DNA from: JANMDU01 sp043777675
Lineage (GTDB): Bacteria > Pseudomonadota > Gammaproteobacteria > Burkholderiales > Burkholderiaceae_C
DNA: 64,000 bases
Direction of reading: 5' to 3'
Assembly: GCA_043777675.1 (NCBI GenBank)
Contig: JAYWHR010000079.1
Span: forward strand, 1 to 64,000
Within the stretch, counting starts at the first letter, position 1; each line of letters starts with the position of its first letter. A program made the position numbers and the translations under genes. Below, piece after piece: positions 1 to 7,530 of this stretch. The notes beneath the pieces were generated by a model. That model ran no database searches. It had not been told where the DNA came from and worked only from the letters and a program-made list of their open reading frames with translations.

Positions 1-540
1 GTCGGTGACCCATCAAGCGAAGCCACCCACATGGGCCCACTTGTCAGCCAAAGCCACCGTGCCTCGGTTGAAAAGTATGTGCAGCTTGGCATTGACGAAG
101 GAGCAAAAGTTTTGTGTGGCGGTGAACGACCTCATGGCCCGCTGTTCGAGAAGGGCAGCTACTACTTGCCCACCATCATGGAAGGCCTGCCCAACAGCGC
201 ACGAATGTGTCAGGAAGAAATTTTTGGCCCCGTGCTGGCGCTGCTGCCCTGGCATGACGAGGCAGATTTGATCGCCCAATGCAACGACAACGTCTATGGC
301 CTGGCAGCAGGCATTTGGACGAAAGATTACAAAACTGTGTGGCGGCTAGGCCGCGCGCTGCAAACGGGCACGGTCTGGGTCAACACTTACAAAGTGTTTT
401 CTGTCAGCACCCCGTTTGGCGGCGTGAAGATGAGCGGCACAGGCCGTGAAAAAGGTCGCCTCGGCATTCTGGAATACACCAGCCAGAAGAGCTACTACTG
501 GGGCATGAATGAGCAGCCCAATCCGTGGGCAATGACGTGA
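1..540 (+). CDS. Aldehyde dehydrogenase, C-terminal part (cut by window edge)
   Basis: The reading frame is open from the first base, so the N-terminus with the catalytic Cys lies outside the window; 179 residues are visible. The visible part is the typical C-terminal half of an NAD(P)-dependent aldehyde dehydrogenase: the GPLVS segment, the CQEEIFGPVLA motif whose Glu contacts the nicotinamide ribose, and the tail with TPFGGVKMSGTGREKG and LEYTSQKS. The gene ends 8 bases before the next start and reads in the same direction as the VOC, Rieske and SDR genes, so it probably oxidises an aldehyde intermediate of the same aromatic or cyclic substrate. The actual substrate cannot be told from the sequence. 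Confidence 0.93.
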   Translation, partial: VGDPSSEATHMGPLVSQSHRASVEKYVQLGIDEGAKVLCGGERPHGPLFEKGSYYLPTIMEGLPNSARMCQEEIFGPVLALLPWHDEADLIAQCNDNVYGLAAGIWTKDYKTVWRLGRALQTGTVWVNTYKVFSVSTPFGGVKMSGTGREKGRLGILEYTSQKSYYWGMNEQPNPWAMT

Positions 541-548
541 GGAGTGTC

Positions 549-1517
549 ATGAACCAAAACATTGAAGGCATCGACGCCATCACCTATTCGACGGAAGCGT
601 GGGACGAATCCGCCAGGTTCTTCGCCGACTGGGGGCTCGAAAATATCAGCCTTTCAGGCGCGCTGCAAGAGTGGGAAACACTCAACGGTTCGCGCGTGAA
701 TGTGCGCCGCACGCTTGACGAAACATTGCCGCCGCCGATAGAAGCAGGCCCAACATTGCGCGAAGTGGTGTGGGGCGTGCGCAGCGACGCGCAGCTTGAT
801 GCGCTGGCATCGGCCTTGGCAAGCGTGCCTGGTTTTAAAGACCAGCGCAGTACCCTCGGCACAGTACAAGCACTCGACCCGCACGGCCTGCAAATCGTCT
901 TTCAGAAAAGCGCCAAACGCAGCATTGATGTCAAAGGCGTAGCCACCAATACGTGGGACGACGTACGCCGTATCGACAAGCCCTCACCGATTTATGACCA
1001 CGCCCGCCCCGTTGAAATTGGCCACGTGGTGCTGTTCACTGACAAGCTCGATATGGCCGAGGCTTTTTATAGCGGCTTGGGCTTCACCACATCTGACCGC
1101 TACCCCGGGCGCGGCGTTTTTATGCGCTGCTCCGTCACTGGTGGCCATCACGATATTTTCTTGCTGCAACTGCCTGGCAAACCCAGCGGCCTGAACCATG
1201 TGGCCTTCACCGTGCGTGACATTCACGAAGTGTTTGGCGGCGGCCTGCACATGAGCCGCCAGGGCTGGAAAACCCAGCTTGGCCCCGGCAAGCACCCGAT
1301 ATCGTCAGCCTTCTTTTGGTACTTTGAAAACCCCTGCGGCGGCTTGATTGAGTACAACGCCGATGAAGACCATTTGACCGAAAACTGGACGGCACGCGAC
1401 TTCACCCCCAGCCCGACAGCCTTTGCCGAATGGGCGATCGACGGCGGCATTGACGGCTTTACCCGCAGGCAACCCAAGGTGGAAGTGTCTGGTGCGTTTT
1501 TGACTGAAAAACGTTGA
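549..1517 (+). CDS. VOC-family protein, extradiol dioxygenase-like
   Basis: A 322-residue two-domain VOC (glyoxalase/bleomycin-resistance fold) protein. The second domain carries a type I extradiol-like metal triad: His159 (EIGHVV), His217 (LNHVAF) and Glu268 (GLIEYN). This is the residue set used by catechol 2,3-dioxygenase-type enzymes to hold Fe(II). I placed the start at 549 because a GGAG sits at 541-544; an in-frame ATG at 525 would overlap the aldehyde dehydrogenase and lacks a ribosome site. Its neighbours (Rieske oxygenase, SDR, aldehyde dehydrogenase) suggest ring cleavage or a related step in aromatic breakdown. The first domain appears to lack the metal ligands, which is normal for the two-domain class. 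Substrate is unknown. Confidence 0.85.
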   Translation: MNQNIEGIDAITYSTEAWDESARFFADWGLENISLSGALQEWETLNGSRVNVRRTLDETLPPPIEAGPTLREVVWGVRSDAQLDALASALASVPGFKDQRSTLGTVQALDPHGLQIVFQKSAKRSIDVKGVATNTWDDVRRIDKPSPIYDHARPVEIGHVVLFTDKLDMAEAFYSGLGFTTSDRYPGRGVFMRCSVTGGHHDIFLLQLPGKPSGLNHVAFTVRDIHEVFGGGLHMSRQGWKTQLGPGKHPISSAFFWYFENPCGGLIEYNADEDHLTENWTARDFTPSPTAFAEWAIDGGIDGFTRRQPKVEVSGAFLTEKR

Positions 1518-1543
1518 ATGTTTTGTACTGAATGCCTCGTCTT

Positions 1544-1647
1544 ACTCCCTCCCCTTCCGGGGGAGGGCAGGGGTGGGGGCAAGCGCAGAACCAGTGCGAG
1601 CATGGCGCGTGCCCCCATCCCAACCTTCCACCGGAAGGGGAAGGAGT
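1544..1647. repeat. Intergenic inverted repeat, GC-rich hairpin
   Basis: Two arms of about 37 bases face each other. The left arm (1544-1580) begins ACTCCCTCCCCTTCCGG and the right arm (1611-1647) ends CCGGAAGGGGAAGGAGT. The arms pair imperfectly and the left arm also contains its own CCCTCCCC/GGGGGAGGG pairing. It lies between the VOC gene and the small helical protein gene, leaving that gene's ribosome site (GAGGAG) intact. It resembles REP/BIME-type elements that are widespread in Betaproteobacteria. There is no protein-coding content in this gap. Confidence 0.7.
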
Positions 1648-1676
1648 AGGAATTGTCTTTAGATTGAGGAGAACCA

Positions 1677-1937
1677 ATGAGCACCCTGAACACCCTAAAC
1701 GCCATCCCCATCCACGCGCTGCAAGAGCGCTACCTGAATCCGCATCAAGCGCGCACACGTCCACCCACCACGTTTGAAGACCTGCTGGGCGACGCGATTG
1801 AGCGCGGCTTTGGTGCAGGCCACTGGGAGCTGGACGCATTGGTCGCGCACCTTAACAAAAGCGGCCCGCTGGCACCCAACAGCCAGCCGTGGACGACCGA
1901 GTCGTTTCAAGCCGCCATGACAACTTTAGGAGCGTGA
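1677..1937 (+). CDS. Small helical protein linked to Rieske oxygenase
   Basis: An 86-residue acidic protein preceded by a good ribosome site (GAGGAG six bases before the ATG) and ending one base before the Rieske oxygenase start, so it is surely translated with it. The sequence (PPTTFEDLLGDAIERGFGAGHWELDALVAHLN) resembles the small 'recombinase-like helix-turn-helix' proteins often found beside ring-hydroxylating oxygenase genes; this is from memory of the family and not proven. It has no signal peptide, cysteines or membrane segment. It could help assemble or regulate the oxygenase, but no function is established by the sequence. Confidence 0.7.
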   Translation: MSTLNTLNAIPIHALQERYLNPHQARTRPPTTFEDLLGDAIERGFGAGHWELDALVAHLNKSGPLAPNSQPWTTESFQAAMTTLGA

Positions 1938-1938
1938 T

Positions 1939-2967
1939 ATGACCACAGTGGCAGAACAGAAACCAGTCACCCCACAAGACATCGACAAGCTGCTTGAGCG
2001 TGGCCTGTACGACCTGTGGTACCCCATTTGCCCATCAGACTTTGTCAAAGAGCGCCCGGTGTCAATGCGTCGCCTGGGCTACAAAATTGCGCTGTGGCGT
2101 GACGGCGCAAACGTCATTCATGCGCTTGAAGACCACTGCCCGCACCGGGGTGCGCCGCTGTCAATGGGCGTTAACTTGGGTGACCGCCTGGCCTGCCCGT
2201 ACCACGGCATTGAGGTGCGTTGCGACGGCATGGTGACAAAAGTACCAGCCAGCCCCGGCTGCACGCTGGAAGGCTCACGCGCCGCGCGCTCCTTTCATGT
2301 GCAGGATGCGAACGGTGCGATATGGCTTTACAACAGCCGCCAGCATGTCGATATACCGCCCAAGCTGGACTTGCCCGAAGAGCTGAGCAACCCGGAGTGG
2401 AGCAGCTTTCAGTGTTACGTTGAATGGCGCGGCGACTACCGCTACGTGGCCGACAACGTGATGGATCCGATGCACGGCAGCTTCGTGCACAAGCAGTCGC
2501 ACTCGATGGCTGAGGGCGACATCAGCGCCAAGTTCAAACTGCGCAAAACCGATCATGGCTTCATGTTTGAAAAAGACGGCCAGCGTGATGTGAATTTTGA
2601 CTGGACCGAGTGGGGCGACACCGGCACGCACTGGATGCGCTTGGCTATTCCCTATCCCAAAACTGGCGGCCCGGGCGGCAGCTTCACCATCATTGGCGCG
2701 TACACGCCGGTCAGCCCGCAACTGTCTATCGTCTTCTTTTGGCGTTGCCGAAAAGTCAGTGGCTGGCAGCGCGATGCGTGGCGCTTTTTGTACCGCAACC
2801 GGTTAGAAGCGCGCCACTGGGTGGTGCTAGAGCAAGACCGCGTGATGCTGGAGACGATGGAGCCTGATGCGAACCAGCGTGAGCATCTGTATGAGCATGA
2901 CATTGGTCTGTCACGCCTGCGCAAGGTGATGCAAAACCTGGCGCAGAAGCAGTTGGCAGCCGCTTAA
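1939..2967 (+). CDS. Rieske aromatic ring-hydroxylating oxygenase, alpha subunit
   Basis: A 342-residue oxygenase. The N-terminal Rieske domain has Cys67-Pro-His69 (CPHRGAPLS) and Cys86-x2-His89 (CPYHGIE), the ligands for the [2Fe-2S] cluster. The C-terminal catalytic domain has the mononuclear iron motif DPMHGSFVH, with His179 and His184, after VADNVM. The length fits the short phthalate/vanillate/carbazole-type oxygenases (type IA or III), which use a separate reductase; no reductase gene is present here. Start is at the ATG one base after the preceding stop, with AGGAG upstream. It most likely hydroxylates or demethylates an aromatic acid, and the SDR that follows may dehydrogenate the product. 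Confidence 0.92.
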   Translation: MTTVAEQKPVTPQDIDKLLERGLYDLWYPICPSDFVKERPVSMRRLGYKIALWRDGANVIHALEDHCPHRGAPLSMGVNLGDRLACPYHGIEVRCDGMVTKVPASPGCTLEGSRAARSFHVQDANGAIWLYNSRQHVDIPPKLDLPEELSNPEWSSFQCYVEWRGDYRYVADNVMDPMHGSFVHKQSHSMAEGDISAKFKLRKTDHGFMFEKDGQRDVNFDWTEWGDTGTHWMRLAIPYPKTGGPGGSFTIIGAYTPVSPQLSIVFFWRCRKVSGWQRDAWRFLYRNRLEARHWVVLEQDRVMLETMEPDANQREHLYEHDIGLSRLRKVMQNLAQKQLAAA

Positions 2968-2970
2968 ATC

Positions 2971-3753
2971 ATGGACTTGTTGATTGCTGGTAAAAAAGCC
3001 CTGATCTGCGGCGGCAGCGCAGGCCTGGGCTTTGCGTGCGCTGAGGCGTTGGCGCGCGAGGGTGTTGATGTTGTCATAGCAGCCCGAACCGAAGAAAAGT
3101 TGAAGCAAGCAGCTGCTAAATTAGGAGCAATTTCTAAAGCCAGCGTCAGCTACGTCGTGGCTGATGTAACGACTGAAGCGGGTCGAGCAAGCATCTTCAG
3201 CCAGCACCCGGCTTTTGACATCGTCATCACCAACGCAGGCGGCCCACCGCCCGGTGACTTCCGCGACTGGGACCGCGACGCCTGGCTGCGAGCGCTGGAC
3301 GCCAACATGCTCAGCCCGATTGCCATCATCAAGCAGGTGGTCGACGGCATGATGCAGCGCGGCTTTGGCCGCATCATCAACATCACCAGCAGCGCTGTCA
3401 AATCGCCGATTGACATCCTCGGCCTGTCTAATGGCGCGAGAAGCGGCCTCACAGGCTTCGTGGCGGGCGTAGCGCGCTCAAGCCTTGCCGCTCAAGGCGT
3501 CACGATCAACAATCTACTACCCGGTATTTTCGACACCGACCGCCTCAAAGGTAATTTTGCAGCCCAAGCCGCCAAAAGTGGCAAAAGCGCCGAAGAAGTC
3601 AAAGCTGCACGCATCGCTGCCTTGCCGGGCAAGCGCTTAGGTAATGCAGAAGAATTCGGCAAAACCTGCACCTTTCTTTGCAGCCAATATGCTGGCTACA
3701 TCAATGGTCAAAACATTTTGATCGACGGCGGTAGCTTTCCGGGCACATTTTGA
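2971..3753 (+). CDS. SDR-family oxidoreductase with atypical active site
   Basis: A 260-residue short-chain dehydrogenase/reductase. The N-terminal cofactor motif is GGSAGLGFACAEAL and the structural motif is TNAGGPPPGDF. Ser is present in NITSSAVKSPID, but the usual Tyr-x3-Lys pair is replaced by SNGAR in LGLSNGARSGLTGF. This Ser-Asn...Arg version occurs in a known subgroup of SDRs, so it is probably a family trait and not a defect. The C-terminus ends in the usual INGQNILIDGGSFPGTF. The ATG lies three bases after the Rieske stop, so it is the last gene of this operon. It may oxidise a dihydrodiol or related alcohol, but the substrate is unknown. Confidence 0.88.
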   Translation: MDLLIAGKKALICGGSAGLGFACAEALAREGVDVVIAARTEEKLKQAAAKLGAISKASVSYVVADVTTEAGRASIFSQHPAFDIVITNAGGPPPGDFRDWDRDAWLRALDANMLSPIAIIKQVVDGMMQRGFGRIINITSSAVKSPIDILGLSNGARSGLTGFVAGVARSSLAAQGVTINNLLPGIFDTDRLKGNFAAQAAKSGKSAEEVKAARIAALPGKRLGNAEEFGKTCTFLCSQYAGYINGQNILIDGGSFPGTF

Positions 3754-3892
3754 TTTATGCAAAGGTGTTTTGTATTTAGCGATTAATAAATCTTAAGTAC
3801 GCAATTGCTTAGTATTCGTCAAAGTTATCCTTTATAACTAGCCATCTGTCTTACTGTTGTGGCATATTGGTTGCAACAAGCGAGATACAAAT

Positions 3893-4744
3893 ATGCTCCA
3901 CAACACGCCACTTCCCATATCAGTCACCAGCAGCATCACGCAGCCGGGTGATTTTTTAGAGCTCGCTTTGCTCAATGCTTGGCTTGACGCGGCAGATGCT
4001 GGCTTGCTCGTATTGGACAGTGACAATCAAGTCGTCATGATCAACGCCAGCGCGAGCGCTCTGCTTTCGCTGGAAGCTGCGCAGATGATCGGCCAGCAAA
4101 TCAAGCGCGCTTTGGTGAACGTCGAGCGATGGCCGCAAGTCATTGAGTGGCTCAATCATGCGGGCGCAAATGCACAACTTCAAGTGGTCGTGCAGCCGCT
4201 CGAGCAAGCGGCTGGTCAAACCTTCAAGCACGCATTGCTCAAGCTCAGCCGGATTGGGCTGCATGGGCAGGTGTGGCGCGTCTTGGCATTAAGCGATGTG
4301 AGTGCTTTAGTTAACGCTCAACAATCGGTGGAGGCCAATCGCCGCCAGTGGCAAGCGCTCAATGCGGGTGTGGTGATTGCTGATGCCACCCAGCCAGATT
4401 TGCCGATCGTGTTTGTGAATGCCACATTTGAAGCGATGTCTGGCTACAGCATGCAAGAAACGCTGGGGCGCAATTGCCGCTTTTTGCAAGGCGACGATAC
4501 CGATCAGCCCGGCTTGCAGATCTTGCGCAAAGCCATGATCACCAAGACCAATGGCTACGCTGTGCTGCGCAACTACCGCAAAGATGGCAGCCTCTTCTAC
4601 AACGAGCTCTTTATTTCGCCTGTGCGCAACGAAGCAGGCCTGGTGACGCACTTTGTGGGCATCCAGCATATGCGCGATGAGCGATATCGCGATGAGCCGG
4701 GCTTGCTGGGCGAGCAAGCCGTGGCTAAATTCGGCGCTTATTGA
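3893..4744 (+). CDS. PAS-LOV blue-light photoreceptor protein
   Basis: A 283-residue cytosolic protein. Residues about 22-130 form a PAS-like domain (AGLLVLDSDNQVVMINASASALL). Residues about 150-260 form a LOV domain with GRNCRFLQG, where Cys195 is the residue that makes the light-driven flavin adduct. The other FMN contacts are present: NYRKDGSLFYNEL and the Gln of FVGIQHM. All signature residues needed for a photoactive LOV domain can be seen. There is no histidine kinase, GGDEF or HTH output domain, so output must go through a partner. It is the first gene of a co-directional set with an unknown protein, a small GTPase and three Roadblock-type proteins. The start at 3893 has a weak ribosome site; a TTG at 3857 would lengthen it by 12 residues. 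Confidence 0.9.
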   Translation: MLHNTPLPISVTSSITQPGDFLELALLNAWLDAADAGLLVLDSDNQVVMINASASALLSLEAAQMIGQQIKRALVNVERWPQVIEWLNHAGANAQLQVVVQPLEQAAGQTFKHALLKLSRIGLHGQVWRVLALSDVSALVNAQQSVEANRRQWQALNAGVVIADATQPDLPIVFVNATFEAMSGYSMQETLGRNCRFLQGDDTDQPGLQILRKAMITKTNGYAVLRNYRKDGSLFYNELFISPVRNEAGLVTHFVGIQHMRDERYRDEPGLLGEQAVAKFGAY

Positions 4745-4772
4745 CCAACCCCTCAGCAAGCGAAGCCGCCTC

Positions 4773-5549
4773 ATGTTGAAAGAACGCGACCCCATCAGCT
4801 ACTGCATCAGCGGCATGGCGGCACGCGACCAAATCGTCTTCAAAAGCCTGATGCGCCTACTGGCGCCACGCTTGGCGCATGCGTGGATTTATATGCCCAA
4901 GGGTGAGCTGGCCGTGGTGGGAAATCCGCCAAATTTGGCCGAAGGCCAATCGTTGCAATCTCATAGCCTGACGATTGATGATGCGCAGACCTCACTCAGC
5001 GTGGGCGTTAACAGCGGTAGCTCAATGCACCATTTGCGCCTGCCTATTCAAGCCAACGTGATGGAAGTGCAGCTCAACGCAATAGGCGCAGAAATAGCCA
5101 CCGTACGTATGACGGGTGTGCGGCAAGCATCCAATGTACAGAGCCGGCAAATCATGGACACTCAGCCCCAAGCATTGCCTATGCCAGAGGCCATGCCTAG
5201 CGAGCTGCCGCTCACAGCAGAGTTTGCAGGCAAGTTATCCCTGAAACGCTGGCCTGCCCAAGATCTTCTTCGCGGAGCGGGGCGAATTCGTATGGCGACT
5301 ATTTTGCTGCGCCCTAGCACCACCATGAAAGATTTCTTGTCGCTCAGCGGGCAACCGCCTGAACTTTGCTTGGAATTCCTTCACGAATTGCGAGCCTCTG
5401 AGTTTTTGCGGATAGAGCAGCAAGTCGTCGATCCACTCCTTGCACCAGCGGCAGCGCCAGTAGCTTTGAAACTCCCCGCACTCACGCCAGCATCTGCATC
5501 GCCCAGCGGGAGTCTTTTGTCGCGTATTCGTAAGCGCTTAGGACTCTAA
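4773..5549 (+). CDS. Unknown protein of the LOV-GTPase cassette
   Basis: A 258-residue protein I do not recognise. It starts with MLKERDPISYCISGMAARDQ 28 bases after the LOV gene; an open frame extends further upstream inside the LOV gene, but the ATG at 4773 avoids that overlap. There is no signal peptide or membrane helix. The N-terminal half looks like a mixed alpha/beta domain. Residues about 160-220 contain GRIRMATILLRPSTTMKDFL, followed by a helical stretch ending LRASEFLRIEQQVVDP, which could be a winged-helix-like module. The C-terminus is rich in Ala and Pro and ends in a basic segment (SRIRKRLGL). Its place between a photoreceptor and a small GTPase suggests an adaptor or regulator of the GTPase, but that is inference only. 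Confidence 0.75.
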   Translation: MLKERDPISYCISGMAARDQIVFKSLMRLLAPRLAHAWIYMPKGELAVVGNPPNLAEGQSLQSHSLTIDDAQTSLSVGVNSGSSMHHLRLPIQANVMEVQLNAIGAEIATVRMTGVRQASNVQSRQIMDTQPQALPMPEAMPSELPLTAEFAGKLSLKRWPAQDLLRGAGRIRMATILLRPSTTMKDFLSLSGQPPELCLEFLHELRASEFLRIEQQVVDPLLAPAAAPVALKLPALTPASASPSGSLLSRIRKRLGL

Positions 5550-5598
5550 AGAATTATTGGATCAACGCACAAAGTGATTTGTGTTACAACGAAATACG

Positions 5599-6135
5599 AT
5601 GGAATCAAAAATACTTTTCTCGGGCACCACTGGCGCTGGCAAAACCACCGCCATCGGTGCGGTGAGCGAAATTCCGCCGATCTCCACCGATGTGCGCAAC
5701 ACAGATGCAGAGATTTCTAAAGCCATGACAACGGCCGGCATGGATTATGGCGAGCTCACACTAGACGGCGGCGACAAATTGCGCCTTTACGGAACGCCTG
5801 GCCAAGAGCGCTTTAGCTTCATGTGGACGATTCTCTCCAAAGGCGCTTTGGGATTGATTTTGTTAATCGACAATTCGCGCCCCGATCCGCTGGCTGATCT
5901 AGATTTGTACCTGAAGGGCTTTGCCAAGCTGGTGCGAGACACGGCCTGTGTGATTGGTGTGGGCCGGATGCCCCAACACCCCAGCCCCGCCCTCGATGAT
6001 TTTGCGCAGCGCTTGGCATCGCATGGTTTGATGTGCCCTGTGATTGAAGTCGATGTGCGCGAGCGTGAGCAAGTTGTACAAATGTTGGAGCTGTTGTTGC
6101 TCCAGCTGGAAGCGAAAATGGAGATGAGAGTATGA
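5599..6135 (+). CDS. MglA/Rup-like small Ras-superfamily GTPase
   Basis: A 178-residue GTPase. The P-loop is GTTGAGKTT (residues 9-17), the switch I region includes ISTDVRNTDAE, and the switch II/G3 region is LYGTPGQERF, where Gly stands at the place of the Ras Asp57, as in MglA-type proteins (T-x-PGQ). The G4 motif NKxD is missing; the equivalent strand reads VIGVGRMPQHPS. Proteins of this type (COG2229-like) are typically encoded beside Roadblock/LC7 proteins, which act as their activators. Here the stop overlaps the start of a Roadblock gene by four bases (ATGA), so the two are translationally coupled. I prefer the ATG at 5599; a GTG at 5581 is also possible. Confidence 0.9.
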   Translation: MESKILFSGTTGAGKTTAIGAVSEIPPISTDVRNTDAEISKAMTTAGMDYGELTLDGGDKLRLYGTPGQERFSFMWTILSKGALGLILLIDNSRPDPLADLDLYLKGFAKLVRDTACVIGVGRMPQHPSPALDDFAQRLASHGLMCPVIEVDVREREQVVQMLELLLLQLEAKMEMRV

Positions 6136-6515
6136 CCGTGAGCCCCCAATTACAGCGCGCCTGTGAGCAAGCTATTGCCATGTTAATGGAGGAAGTCAAA
6201 GGTGCGAAGGCCGCTGTTATATCGACGGAAGACGGCTTTGAAGTGGCCGCTCGCGTAGAGAATACAGCGCAAGTCAGCCGCTTGGCTGCGATGGCCAGCT
6301 CAATGGCGGCACTCGGCGCCATCGTCGGCGAGGAAAGCAATCTAGGCTATTGCCATAACTTGGTAGTGCAGGCGCAAGAAGGCATGATTGTGATGAGCCA
6401 AGCCAAGCGCTCCGATGTGGATTTGATTTTGAGCGTCGTCACTGGCAAAGATGCAGTCATGGGGCAACTGATTTACACCACGCGCTCAGCGATCGCTTTA
6501 CTGCAATCGGCGTAG
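6132..6515 (+). CDS. Roadblock/LC7-domain protein, GTPase partner
   Basis: A 127-residue single-domain protein with the Roadblock/LC7 pattern: helix EQAIAMLMEEVKGAKAAVI, hairpin STEDGFEVAARV, central helix RLAAMASSMAALGAIVGEE and a final sheet and helix ending IYTTRSAIALLQ. Bacterial members such as MglB dimerise and bind small GTPases as activating proteins. Its ATG overlaps the stop of the GTPase gene (ATGA at 6132-6135), which strongly suggests that the two products form a complex. There is no signal peptide or membrane segment, so the complex is cytosolic. It is one of three Roadblock-type genes in this cassette. Confidence 0.88.
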   Translation: MTVSPQLQRACEQAIAMLMEEVKGAKAAVISTEDGFEVAARVENTAQVSRLAAMASSMAALGAIVGEESNLGYCHNLVVQAQEGMIVMSQAKRSDVDLILSVVTGKDAVMGQLIYTTRSAIALLQSA

Positions 6516-6553
6516 TCAAAGAAAAAAGCACAAAGCACAGCACAGAAGCTACC

Positions 6554-6961
6554 ATGCCCAATAGCATTCAGTCTCAAATTCGTCTTCAGTTGCAAGAGCT
6601 GGCGCGCGCGCCAGCGGTGCAAGGCTGCGCGTTGGTCGAAGTCATCAGCGGCATGGTGTGGCACAGTGCAGGCGATTGGGCACATATCGAACAACAGGCC
6701 GAGGCGGCGGTGGAGTTTTGGCGCGTGCAAGACAGGCACACGGCGCACTTCGAGCACTTGGGCAGCTTGCGCAGCAGCATTTATTTTTTCAGTGCGGGAT
6801 CACTGGCTCTTCTACCTTGCCCCGGGCGCACGCCCTTGGTGCTGGTCTGCGTTGCAGAGCGTGTGGGAATGGATTGGGGCTCATGGATGCAACAACTCAA
6901 ACCCTTGCACCAACTTTTGCTGCGCGATGATCAAGCCTCCAGCGCCATGCCCTTGACTTAG
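6554..6961 (+). CDS. Probable divergent Roadblock-like protein
   Basis: A 135-residue protein with no close family that I can name. Its plan matches the Roadblock fold: a first helix IRLQLQELARAPAVQG, then CALVEVISGMVWHSAG like the first beta hairpin, a helix around HIEQQAEAAVEFWRVQ, then strands SIYFFSAGSLALLP and PLVLVCVAE and a last helix. It lies 38 bases after a Roadblock gene and 90 bases before another, in the same direction, which supports the idea that it belongs to the same GTPase complex. The fold call is inference from pattern; a structure prediction would settle it. Confidence 0.65.
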   Translation: MPNSIQSQIRLQLQELARAPAVQGCALVEVISGMVWHSAGDWAHIEQQAEAAVEFWRVQDRHTAHFEHLGSLRSSIYFFSAGSLALLPCPGRTPLVLVCVAERVGMDWGSWMQQLKPLHQLLLRDDQASSAMPLT

Positions 6962-7051
6962 ATCATTATTTTTACCGCGCTTCGCCCGACTTGTCAGCGC
7001 CTTGGGTGATTCGTTTTAGTTATGGTGCTGCAATTGGTAAGAGGACGTGTT

Positions 7052-7411
7052 ATGGCAAATATCAAGCAATCGATGGAAGAGTTACTCACATGTGACGGCG
7101 CAGTTTGCGCTGCGTTGGTGGATTCCACAAGCGGCATGATTTTGGGGCAAATTGGCTCCGGTGTTGACATGGAGGTGGCTGCTGCGGGAAATACCGAAGT
7201 CGTGCGCGCCAAAATGAAAACCATGCGAGCGCTGGGTTTGAACGACATGATTGAAGACATTTTGATCACATTGGGCAAGCAATATCACATCATTCGCCCT
7301 ATGGCGCGCAAAGAAGGTTTGTTCATTTATTTGGTGCTCGATAAAACCAAATCGAATCTCGCTTTGGCACGCCGCAAAACGGCAGATGTAGAAAAAGACC
7401 TGACCGTCTAA
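7052..7411 (+). CDS. Roadblock/LC7-domain protein
   Basis: A 119-residue Roadblock/LC7 protein: first helix IKQSMEELLTCDGAVCAALV, hairpin DSTSGMILGQIGSG, central helix EVAAAGNTEVVRAKMKTMRALG, then DILITLGKQYHIIRPM and LFIYLVLDKTKSNLALARRK. The start at 7052 follows a clear ribosome site (AAGAGGA, spacing 7); a longer frame from 7022 would put that site inside the coding region. Last gene of the LOV-GTPase cassette. Similar Roadblock proteins occur as stand-alone signalling proteins beside chemotaxis or two-component genes. Here the target is probably the GTPase at 5599. Cytosolic. Confidence 0.87.
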   Translation: MANIKQSMEELLTCDGAVCAALVDSTSGMILGQIGSGVDMEVAAAGNTEVVRAKMKTMRALGLNDMIEDILITLGKQYHIIRPMARKEGLFIYLVLDKTKSNLALARRKTADVEKDLTV

Positions 7412-7530
7412 CGACTGTCTTTTTTGGATCGTTTCGCTTTTCGCAGCGCACAGGCTTTGATGGTGTTTGTGTGCTGCGGCTAGACGATCAAGTGCTACGA
7501 TGGTGGGGTTCAATAAAGCGGAATTAGCGT

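Noticed and set aside
3098..3140. A possible 45 bp element fragment in the SDR gene (GCAAGCAGCTGCTAAATTAG)
   Set aside because: It lacks GCCGGC and the TGCGC block, and the protein length is normal; only the hairpin part is vaguely similar.
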